A stretch of DNA of 8,221 nt from the NCBI GenBank assembly GCA_016213595.1, contig JACRAA010000066.1, forward strand, positions 1 to 8,221, read 5' to 3'. This document shows, piece after piece, positions 1-5,332 of the stretch (within the stretch, counting starts at the first letter, position 1; every line of letters begins with the position of its first letter). The notes beneath the pieces are model-generated. The model worked only from the letters and a program-made list of their open reading frames with translations, was not told where the DNA came from and did no database searches. The translations under genes were made by a program, and so were the position numbers. Source of the DNA: Actinomycetota bacterium (GTDB lineage: Bacteria; Actinomycetota; Actinomycetes; Propionibacteriales; Propionibacteriaceae).

Positions 1-298
1 CACGGGCGGCACGAAGCTCATCGCCGACGAGGTCGCCAAGGTGGCCGCGAAGTACGGGCTCGAGTCGTACGGAGCCGTCGGGGACGAGTTCGACCCGCAG
101 ATCCACGAGGCGCTCATGCACGTGCACGTGCCCGGCTACGCGGTGACCACCTGCACCCAGGTGTTCCAGACCGGCTACCGGCTCGGCGGCCGGGTGATCC
201 GACCAGCCCGCGTGGCCGTGACAGACGCGAGCGAGCCCGAGGCAGCCCCGGCGCCTGACGACTCTGTGCCCGACGACCCCGGTTCCCTCACCGACTGA
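1..298 (+). CDS. grpE: GrpE nucleotide exchange factor, C-terminal part (5' end outside window)
   Basis: This is the last 98 codons of GrpE, read in frame from base 2 to the TGA at 296-298. GrpE is the cytosolic co-chaperone that releases ADP from DnaK and resets its cycle. The visible part is the C-terminal beta domain that contacts the DnaK nucleotide-binding domain. It carries the family signature: FDPQIHEAL (codons about 29-37 of the fragment), then VFQTGYRLGGRVIRPARVAV. After the signature comes a low-complexity tail of about 25 residues, rich in Asp, Glu, Pro and Ala, that is probably disordered. The coiled-coil N-terminal half and the start lie upstream, where dnaK would be expected. 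The stop is 18 bases before dnaJ, consistent with one heat-shock transcript. Identification is secure; only the length is unknown. Confidence 0.95.
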   Translation, partial: TGGTKLIADEVAKVAAKYGLESYGAVGDEFDPQIHEALMHVHVPGYAVTTCTQVFQTGYRLGGRVIRPARVAVTDASEPEAAPAPDDSVPDDPGSLTD

Positions 299-303
299 GC
301 TGG

Positions 304-310
304 AAGGAGG
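304..310 (+). promoter_or_regulatory. Shine-Dalgarno site of dnaJ
   Basis: AAGGAGG lies 6 bases before the ATG at 317, in the short gap between grpE and dnaJ. It is a near-perfect anti-16S match at good spacing. It fixes the dnaJ start and suggests dnaJ is initiated independently within the polycistronic message. Confidence 0.8.
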
Positions 311-316
311 CGCTGA

Positions 317-1465
317 ATGAGCACGAAGGACTGGCTCGAGAAGGACTACTACAAGATCCTCGGCGTCTCCAAGGATGCCAAGCCGGAGGACATCAAGAAG
401 GCGTTCCGCCGACTGGCCCGCGAGAACCACCCGGACCAGCACCCCGACGACAAGGAGTCGGAGCGTCGCTTCAAGGAGATCTCCGAGGCCAACTCGGTGC
501 TGTCCGACCCCACCCGCCGCAAGGAGTACGACGACGCCCGCAGCATGTTCGGCGGCGGGTTCCGGTTCCCCACCGCTGGGCAGCCGGGTCGCCCGGGCGG
601 CGGAGGGGTCAACTTGGAGGACCTGTTCCGCAACTCGGGCGAAGGCGGCTTCGGCGACCTGTTCGGAGGTCTCTTCGGTGGCCAGCAGCCGACCGGACGC
701 CGGTCGGGGCGCGGCCCGCGCCGCGGCGGCGACATCGAGGGCGAGGTCACGATCCCCTTCGCGGACGCGGCGACGGGGGTCACCGTCGGCGTCCAGATGG
801 TCTCGGAGGAGGCCTGCGAGGCCTGCCGGGGCACCGGCGCGAAGGCCGGGACCGTTCCGCAGGTCTGTCCCACCTGCCAGGGGTCGGGGATGCAGGCGTC
901 GCAGTCCGGAGGGTTCGCGTTCAGTGAGCCGTGCCGGCAGTGCCGTGGCCGGGGCCTGATCATCGAGACCCCGTGCCCCGTCTGCTCGGGCACTGGGCGC
1001 GCACGGTCGACGAAGACGATGCAGGTACGGATCCCCGCCGGTGTCGACGACGGACAGCGGATCCGGATCAAGGGCAAGGGCGGCGCCGGGGAGAACGGCG
1101 GTGCCGCCGGCGACCTGTACGTGACCGTGCACGTGACGCCGCACCCGGTGTTCGGCCGCACCGGCGACGCCCTGACGGTGACCGTGCCGGTGACGTACTC
1201 CGAGGCAGCCCTCGGCGCCGAGATCGACGTACCGACGCTGGCGGACGGCAGTGTCCGGCTGCGCCTTCCTGCAGGAACCCCGAACGGCCGTACGTTCCGG
1301 GTCAAGGGGCGCGGTGTCGGCAAGGCCAACGGTGCCGGCGACCTCCTGGTCACCGTCGAGGTCGAGGTACCGCAGAACTTGTCGCAGGAGGCTCGGACCG
1401 CTCTTGCGGAGTACCAGCGGCTGGCGGGCGAGCCCAACCCGCGTGCGCACCTGATGAGGAGCTGA
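317..1465 (+). CDS. dnaJ: Chaperone protein DnaJ (Hsp40, type I)
   Basis: DnaJ is the cytosolic J-domain co-chaperone that delivers unfolded clients to DnaK and stimulates its ATPase. The 382-residue product has all type I parts. The J domain spans about residues 10-73, with the essential HPD tripeptide at 38-40. A Gly/Phe-rich linker follows at about 77-137. The zinc-binding domain has four CxxCxGxG repeats starting at Cys167 (CEACRGTG), Cys184 (CPTCQGSG), Cys206 (CRQCRGRG) and Cys220 (CPVCSGTG), so both zinc sites are complete. The C-terminal substrate-binding domains run from about 228 to 355. Length is normal for the family. Actinobacteria often have a second DnaJ elsewhere; the operon position marks this as the dnaK-linked copy. 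A strong Shine-Dalgarno site supports the start, and the stop lies one base before the hspR ATG, implying coupled translation and HspR control from the upstream dnaK promoter. Confidence 0.97.
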   Translation: MSTKDWLEKDYYKILGVSKDAKPEDIKKAFRRLARENHPDQHPDDKESERRFKEISEANSVLSDPTRRKEYDDARSMFGGGFRFPTAGQPGRPGGGGVNLEDLFRNSGEGGFGDLFGGLFGGQQPTGRRSGRGPRRGGDIEGEVTIPFADAATGVTVGVQMVSEEACEACRGTGAKAGTVPQVCPTCQGSGMQASQSGGFAFSEPCRQCRGRGLIIETPCPVCSGTGRARSTKTMQVRIPAGVDDGQRIRIKGKGGAGENGGAAGDLYVTVHVTPHPVFGRTGDALTVTVPVTYSEAALGAEIDVPTLADGSVRLRLPAGTPNGRTFRVKGRGVGKANGAGDLLVTVEVEVPQNLSQEARTALAEYQRLAGEPNPRAHLMRS

Positions 1466-1466
1466 C

Positions 1467-1874
1467 ATGGAGCACCTACCTGACCGTCTGGACCGGGACG
1501 CACCGCTGTTCCCGATCTCGACGGCCGCGCGGCTCGCGGGGATGCACCCGCAGACCCTCCGCACGTACGACCGGCTCGGCCTCGTCGTCCCCACGCGTAC
1601 CCGGGGCCGCGGCCGGCGGTACTCGCTTCGGGACGTCGCCCGCCTGCGACTGGTCCAGTACCTCTCGCAGGACGAGGGCATCAACCTCAACGGCGTCCAG
1701 CGGATCCTGGAGCTGGAGCTGCGCCTCGACGGGCTCCAGAAGCGTGTCGAGGAGCTGACGGCCGAGCTGCGCGCCGCGCACGCAGCACCCCCCGGAACAC
1801 GCCTGTTCACAGCCTCGTCGAGCGCCGTGCACCTCGGTACGGTCGTCCGCCCCCAGCGGGCGATCGGGCGCTGA
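1467..1874 (+). CDS. hspR: HspR, MerR-family heat-shock repressor
   Basis: HspR represses dnaK-operon and clpB-type promoters in actinobacteria by binding HAIR inverted repeats, with DnaK as co-repressor, so it feeds back on its own operon. The 135-residue protein has a MerR-type winged helix-turn-helix at about residues 14-85: FPISTAARLAGMHPQTLRTYDR, then the wing with RGRGRRYS. The stretch after it, SQDEGINLNGVQRILELE, is typical of HspR. A short coiled-coil-like helix follows (about 78-104). The tail has the LFTASS-type segment that corresponds to the RVFAAG region I recall from mycobacterial HspR. No metal- or drug-sensing domain is present, as expected for HspR. GAGGAG at 1456-1461, inside the end of dnaJ, is the ribosome site. 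The TGA at 1872-1874 overlaps the ATG of the next gene by one base. No HAIR operator is visible here; it should lie upstream of dnaK, outside the window. Confidence 0.93.
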   Translation: MEHLPDRLDRDAPLFPISTAARLAGMHPQTLRTYDRLGLVVPTRTRGRGRRYSLRDVARLRLVQYLSQDEGINLNGVQRILELELRLDGLQKRVEELTAELRAAHAAPPGTRLFTASSSAVHLGTVVRPQRAIGR

Positions 1875-3229
1875 TGAGAGCCATGACCAACCAGCTGATC
1901 GCACGAGGGCTGGCCGCAGCCTCGGACACCGACGTCGTCGAGGTCGGTCGAGGCGTCCTCGCTGCCAGCGGCACCATCCTGCGGGACGCGCTGTTCACCG
2001 ACGACAGGCCCGCGCTCGTCGTGGCCGACGACCGGACGTGGGCCGCGGCGGGCGAGGCCGTACACGCGGCTCTCGCCGCAGCCGGAGTCAGGCTCGTCGA
2101 GCCGATGGTCTTCCCGGGACACCCCGTGCTGTACGCGGCGCTGGAGAACTGCGACACGATCACCGCGCGGCTGGAGGAGTCGGGGGCGGTCGGTGTCGCC
2201 GTCGGGTCCGGCACCGTCAACGACCTCGTCAAGCTCGCGTCCGGCCGGCTCGGACAGCCGTACGGCGTCGTCGGCACCGCCGCGTCGATGGACGGCTACT
2301 CGGGCTTCGGCGCGCCCATGAGCTCGGAGGGCGTCAAGGTGACGATGCCGTGCCCCGCACCGCGCGTCGTCATCATCGACCTCGACGTGGCCGCGGCCGC
2401 CCCGCCCGCCATGGTCGCCTCCGGCTACGGCGACCTGTCGGCCAAGATCCCCGCCGGCGCCGACTGGATCCTCGCTGACGCCGTCGGCCTCGACCCGATC
2501 GACCCGCTGGCCTGGGAGCTCGTCCAGAGCGGCGTGTCCGACGCGCTGTCGCGGCCGGAGGCGCTGGCCGCCGGTGACCCGGAGGCGTACGAAGGGCTCG
2601 TCTCAGGCCTTGTCCTGTCCGGCCTGGCGATGCAGGTCTACCGCGGCACCCGTCCCGCGTCCGGCGCAGAGCACTACTTCAGCCATCTCTGGGAGCTCGA
2701 CCATCTCGGAGCGGACCTGGACCCGCCCCTGTCGCACGGCCACAAGGTCGCGATCGGCACGTTGGCGATGACCGCGTTCTACGAGCGGTTCCTGGCGCGG
2801 GACGTGGTGGCGCTCGACGTCGACGCCGCGGTGGCCCGCTGGGCACCGTGGGAGGAGGTCGAGGCGGAGATCCGGACCAGGTTCACGGGCGCACTAGCGG
2901 ACCATGCGGTCGCCGAGACCCGGGTGAAGTACGTTGACCGGTCGGGGCTCGCCGACCGTCTGAACCGCTTCGCCCGCAGCTGGACGACGCTGCGCCCCCG
3001 GATCGCGTCCCAGCTCGTACCCGCGGACACGCTGCAACGGATGCTCGGCGCCGCCGGTGCGCCCACGACCCCGGCTGATATCGGGCTGACCGCCGCCGAT
3101 GTGGCGGCGACGTTCCCCAAAGCCATGTACTACCGGTCGCGCTACACGGTGCTCGATCTCGCACGCGAGGCGGGCTGGTTCTCGGAGCTCGTGGACGAGG
3201 TCTTCGCCCCGGGCGGTCTCTGGACGTGA
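1874..3229 (+). CDS. sn-glycerol-1-phosphate dehydrogenase-like enzyme (AraM/EgsA relative)
   Basis: The 451-residue product belongs to the iron-containing alcohol dehydrogenase/dehydroquinate synthase-like fold, closest by motif to AraM/EgsA glycerol-1-phosphate dehydrogenases. Those enzymes reduce dihydroxyacetone phosphate to sn-glycerol-1-phosphate with NAD(P)H. Visible are the dinucleotide motif GSGTVND (111-117), TAASMDGY (135-142), GYGDLSAK (184-191), SGAEHYFSH (263-271) and LSHGHKV (286-291 region). By family analogy Asp187, His267 and His288 are the likely metal ligands. It is longer than archaeal EgsA (about 350) and B. subtilis AraM (about 394, from memory), the extra length lying mainly in the C-terminal half. 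The ATG at 1874 overlaps the hspR stop by one base and has only a weak ribosome site, so translational coupling is likely. An in-frame ATG at 1883 is an alternative. Substrate is inferred; a sugar-phosphate or cyclitol-type substrate is not excluded. Confidence 0.78.
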   Translation: MRAMTNQLIARGLAAASDTDVVEVGRGVLAASGTILRDALFTDDRPALVVADDRTWAAAGEAVHAALAAAGVRLVEPMVFPGHPVLYAALENCDTITARLEESGAVGVAVGSGTVNDLVKLASGRLGQPYGVVGTAASMDGYSGFGAPMSSEGVKVTMPCPAPRVVIIDLDVAAAAPPAMVASGYGDLSAKIPAGADWILADAVGLDPIDPLAWELVQSGVSDALSRPEALAAGDPEAYEGLVSGLVLSGLAMQVYRGTRPASGAEHYFSHLWELDHLGADLDPPLSHGHKVAIGTLAMTAFYERFLARDVVALDVDAAVARWAPWEEVEAEIRTRFTGALADHAVAETRVKYVDRSGLADRLNRFARSWTTLRPRIASQLVPADTLQRMLGAAGAPTTPADIGLTAADVAATFPKAMYYRSRYTVLDLAREAGWFSELVDEVFAPGGLWT

Positions 3230-3248
3230 GACAAGAGCTGTCCGTCTA

Positions 3249-3440
3249 TCAGGACGACGTCGCAATACCGTCGTGCGAGACGTCGGGGTCGACCGCATAG
3301 GTCTTGCCGGGGTTGAACCCCGCAGGCATGACCTCGTCCTCGGGAAGCTTCGTCGTGTCGATCTCGATCTCACAGCCCTGGTGGATCGCGTCGGACGGCG
3401 CGTCCGCCAAGACGTCCTGCGTGTCGGAATAGCTCGCCAT
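3249..3440 (-). CDS. Small acidic protein of unknown function (63 aa)
   Basis: I do not recognise this protein. It is short and strongly acidic (9 Asp and 4 Glu against 2 Lys and no Arg), with a single Cys at residue 23 in HQGCEIEID. It has no hydrophobic membrane stretch and no signal peptide. Several points support real coding: 56 of 63 codons end in G or C, as in neighbouring genes; the ATG is preceded at 4 bases by GAGAGGA (minus strand, 3451-3445); and no larger gene overlaps it. It is convergent with the dehydrogenase gene (19 bases between the two gene ends) and divergent from the thioredoxin gene. The middle part, with PAGFNPGKTYAVDPDVSHDG, looks folded or turn-rich rather than repetitive. 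It could be a small regulatory or binding protein or a modified-peptide precursor, but nothing in the sequence decides this. Confidence 0.6.
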   Translation of the reverse strand: MASYSDTQDVLADAPSDAIHQGCEIEIDTTKLPEDEVMPAGFNPGKTYAVDPDVSHDGIATSS

Positions 3441-3444
3441 GCTG

Positions 3445-3451
3445 TCCTCTC
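3445..3451 (-). promoter_or_regulatory. Shine-Dalgarno site of the small minus-strand gene
   Basis: On the minus strand GAGAGGA stands 4 bases before the ATG at 3440-3438. It is the main non-compositional support for the 63-residue gene and fixes its start. A possible -10 hexamer TAGCGT (minus strand, 3468-3463) lies just upstream, with no convincing -35. Confidence 0.5.
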
Positions 3452-3551
3452 GTGATGCCAGAACGCTAGTACGCCCGGAGCGGGCCTTGATCCCATCGTG
3501 CCTTGACTCGCCGGAAGAAGAACCAGGGAAACGAGAACAATTCGGGGAAAC

Positions 3552-3557
3552 TAGGAT
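3552..3557 (+). promoter_or_regulatory. Candidate -10 hexamer (or ribosome site) of trxC
   Basis: TAGGAT ends 6 bases before the GTG at 3564, so transcription starting 7 bases after the hexamer would begin exactly at the start codon, giving a leaderless message. The inner AGGA (3553-3556) lies 7 bases before GTG and would instead serve as a Shine-Dalgarno site if transcription starts further upstream. The sequence cannot decide between the two. No good -35 is visible. Confidence 0.4.
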
Positions 3558-3563
3558 CGGTTC

Positions 3564-3998
3564 GTGTCGGATCCCGTCGTCAGCTGCCCGTCCTGCGGCA
3601 CCAAGAACCGTCTCCCGGTCGCCTCGACCGGCCTGCCCCGATGCGCGTCCTGCCGCGCTGACCTCCCATGGCTGGTCAACGCCGGCGACGACGACTTCGA
3701 TGCCGCCGTACGGTCCAAGTCCCTTGTCGTCGTGGACCTCTGGGCGACGTGGTGCGCACCGTGCAGAGCCGTGGCCCCCATCCTCGAGTCGCTGAGCAGG
3801 GAGCTCGCAGGCCGGCTCAAGGTCGTGAAGGTCGACGTCGACCGGTCACCGGGGATCGCTCGTCGCTATGACGCGCGCAGCATCCCCATGCTGCTGCTCA
3901 TGGACGGGGGCAGCGTTGTCGACACGATCGTCGGCGCCCTTCCCCAACCGGCGATGCGGGCTCGCATCGAGGCCGCGCTCGCTCGTCGCCCGGGCTAG
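3564..3998 (+). CDS. trxC: Thioredoxin 2 (TrxC-type, N-terminal zinc ribbon)
   Basis: This is a cytosolic dithiol-disulfide oxidoreductase that reduces protein disulfides, recharged by thioredoxin reductase. The 144-residue product has the TrxC layout. An N-terminal zinc ribbon has Cys8-x2-Cys11 and Cys27-x2-Cys30 (CPSCGTKNR ... CASC). The thioredoxin fold follows from about residue 40. The active site is W63-C64-A-P-C67, in VVVDLWATWCAPCR, and the cis-proline is Pro108 in RSIPML. E. coli Trx2 has WCGPC; the Ala in place of Gly may shift redox potential slightly. It is a complete, single-domain enzyme with no signal peptide. The GTG start at 3564 puts the zinc ribbon at the N-terminus as in the family. 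It stands alone as a transcription unit, divergent from the small acidic gene, with 101 bases to hemA. Redox-stress control is likely from family knowledge, but no binding site is identifiable. Confidence 0.9.
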   Translation: MSDPVVSCPSCGTKNRLPVASTGLPRCASCRADLPWLVNAGDDDFDAAVRSKSLVVVDLWATWCAPCRAVAPILESLSRELAGRLKVVKVDVDRSPGIARRYDARSIPMLLLMDGGSVVDTIVGALPQPAMRARIEAALARRPG

Positions 3999-4027
3999 GG
4001 GGACTCTTAGCCGGACCATAGCCGTGG

Positions 4028-4055
4028 CTTGAGGCAGGGAGTTGGGATCCTCAGG
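4028..4055. repeat. Imperfect inverted repeat upstream of hemA
   Basis: CTTGAGG (4028-4034) and CCTCAGG (4049-4055) can pair over 7 positions with one G-T wobble across a 14-base loop. It lies between trxC and hemA, 32 bases before the candidate -10 of hemA. It could be an operator, a weak hairpin after trxC, or chance. There is no T-run, so it is not a standard terminator. Confidence 0.25.
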
Positions 4056-4086
4056 AAGGGATGCGCGCTTTCCCAGGCTGCTGGAC

Positions 4087-4092
4087 TAGCCT
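4087..4092 (+). promoter_or_regulatory. Candidate -10 hexamer of a leaderless hemA transcript
   Basis: TAGCCT fits the TANNNT -10 pattern and ends 7 bases before the GTG at 4100, so transcription would start at or one base before the start codon. No Shine-Dalgarno-like sequence precedes this GTG, which favours a leaderless message. No clear -35 is seen, which is common for actinobacterial promoters of this type. Confidence 0.45.
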
Positions 4093-4099
4093 GCCTTGC

Positions 4100-5332
4100 G
4101 TGCCGGTGACAGCAGTTGGCCTCAGCCATCATCTTGCGACACCGGAGGACCTCGCGCAGATCTCCGAGAGGGCGGATCCTCTGGAGGCGCTGATCGCGGC
4201 GTCTCCGGCGGTCGACGGCTGGGTCCTGCTGAGCACGTGCAACCGGTTCGAGCTGTACCTCGACGGTCCTTCCTTCCATGAGCTCGTCAGCGCCGCCCTC
4301 GCTGCGGTACGGGAGGTGCTTCCGGTTGAGGGGCGCGACCTCGCGGACCAGTTCGAGGTGTACGTCGGGCAGTCCGCGGTGGAGCATCTTCTCGAGGTCG
4401 CCTCCGGGCTCGACTCCATGGTGATCGGGGAGGCCGAGGTCATCGGGCAGGTCCGGGCCGCCGTGGGGTCAGCCGGCGAGCATGCCGGCCCCAGCCTGCA
4501 CAGGCTCTTCCATGCGGCCCTGACGACCGGCAAGGCCGTGGCGTCCGAGACCGACCTCGGTGCCGCGGGACGTTCCGTGGCCGGTGTCGGCCTCGACCTC
4601 ATCGAGCAGCGGCACTTCCCGCTCGCCGGACGTCGGGCACTCGTCCTCGGCACCGGCAGCTATGCCAGGGTCGTCACGGCAGCACTCGGCCGTCGCGGCT
4701 GCGTGGACATCAGCGTGTACTCGTCGACCGGGCGTGCCGACGCCTTCGCCGAGACCCATCCCGTGGTCCCCGTCGCCGACCTGGCTCAGGCCGTCCAGGA
4801 GGCCGACCTCGTCGTCACCTGCAGCGGCTCCTCAGCCGAGGCGATGATCGGCCGCGACCTGATCGAGGCCGCGCGCGACGACCGCCCGCTCCTTCCGATC
4901 CTCGACCTCTCCCTGTCCGGTGACGTGGACCCGGCCGCTGCCGACCTGCTCGGTGTCGACCTCATCGACCTCGAGGAGATCGGGGCCCACGCCCCCTCCG
5001 ATCACGGCAGCGCTGTGCTCGATGCGCGCGACCTGGTGAGCCGAGGTGTCGAGACGTACCTCCACCTCGAGTCGGGCCGAGTCGCCACCCCCGCCGTCAC
5101 CGCGATGCGCGCGCACGTCAGCCAGTTCATCGAGAAGGAGATCGAGGTCGCGAGGCGCCGGTACGACCCGGAGACGGCCGAAGCGGTGGCCCGCTCCCTG
5201 CGCCGCGTCTCCAACTCCCTCCTGCACGCGCCGTCGGTGCGTGCCGCAGAGCTCGCTCGTACCGGCGCCCTCGCCGACTACCAGCAGGCCCTCCACACGC
5301 TGTTCGGCATCGACATCGAGGTTCAGGGTTGA
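4100..5332 (+). CDS. hemA: Glutamyl-tRNA reductase
   Basis: HemA reduces glutamyl-tRNA(Glu) with NADPH to glutamate-1-semialdehyde, the first committed step of the C5 route to aminolaevulinate and haem, in the cytosol. From the GTG at 4100 the product is 410 residues, normal length. It opens with the family start VGLSHHLATPEDL. The catalytic Cys47 is in STCNRFELY; ASGLDSMVIGEAEVIGQ (101-117) is the conserved catalytic-domain block; the NADPH-binding loop is LGTGSYAR (183-190); and the C-terminal dimerisation helices end near 405. Some positions differ from the commoner form: the loop is GTGSYA rather than a GAGxMG type, and SLSGDVDP stands where PRDVDP is usual. An ATG at 4061 would add 13 residues unlike any HemA N-terminus, so I prefer GTG 4100; GTG 4106 is also possible. 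It leads the haem operon and overlaps hemE by 4 bases. HemA is commonly feedback-controlled by haem. Confidence 0.93.
   Translation: MPVTAVGLSHHLATPEDLAQISERADPLEALIAASPAVDGWVLLSTCNRFELYLDGPSFHELVSAALAAVREVLPVEGRDLADQFEVYVGQSAVEHLLEVASGLDSMVIGEAEVIGQVRAAVGSAGEHAGPSLHRLFHAALTTGKAVASETDLGAAGRSVAGVGLDLIEQRHFPLAGRRALVLGTGSYARVVTAALGRRGCVDISVYSSTGRADAFAETHPVVPVADLAQAVQEADLVVTCSGSSAEAMIGRDLIEAARDDRPLLPILDLSLSGDVDPAAADLLGVDLIDLEEIGAHAPSDHGSAVLDARDLVSRGVETYLHLESGRVATPAVTAMRAHVSQFIEKEIEVARRRYDPETAEAVARSLRRVSNSLLHAPSVRAAELARTGALADYQQALHTLFGIDIEVQG

Larger units (their letters stand above)
3441..3563. other. Divergent intergenic region between the small acidic gene and trxC
   Basis: These 123 bases separate two divergent starts and must hold promoters in both directions. 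Base composition is visibly lower in GC than the genes, with an A-rich stretch at about 3514-3551. Minus-strand TAGCGT (3468-3463) and plus-strand TAGGAT (3552-3557) fit the actinobacterial TANNNT -10 pattern. TTGACT at 3503-3508 resembles a -35 but has no -10 at 16-19 bases downstream. I see no clear operator palindrome. Confidence 0.45.

Noticed and set aside
349..1503. Long open frame on the minus strand over dnaJ (384 codons)
   Set aside because: It is antisense to an unmistakable dnaJ. Its product is rich in Arg, Pro and Ser with no recognisable domain, as expected for shadow frames in high-GC DNA.
3239..3256. Hairpin TGTCC/GGACG between the convergent dehydrogenase and small genes as a terminator
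   Set aside because: The stem is only four to five pairs with an 8-base loop and no T-run, so it is too weak to call.
3503..3531. TTGACT as a -35 box for trxC
   Set aside because: No TANNNT hexamer is found 16-19 bases downstream. The plausible -10 (TAGGAT, 3552) is too far away.
3993..4012. GGCTA/TAGCC hairpin after trxC as a terminator
   Set aside because: The stem is only five pairs with a 10-base loop and no T-run on the plus strand.
4061..4099. ATG at 4061 as the hemA start
   Set aside because: It would add 13 residues (including FPGCWTSLPC) unlike HemA N-termini. GTG 4100 matches the family start and a -10-like hexamer lies at the right distance.
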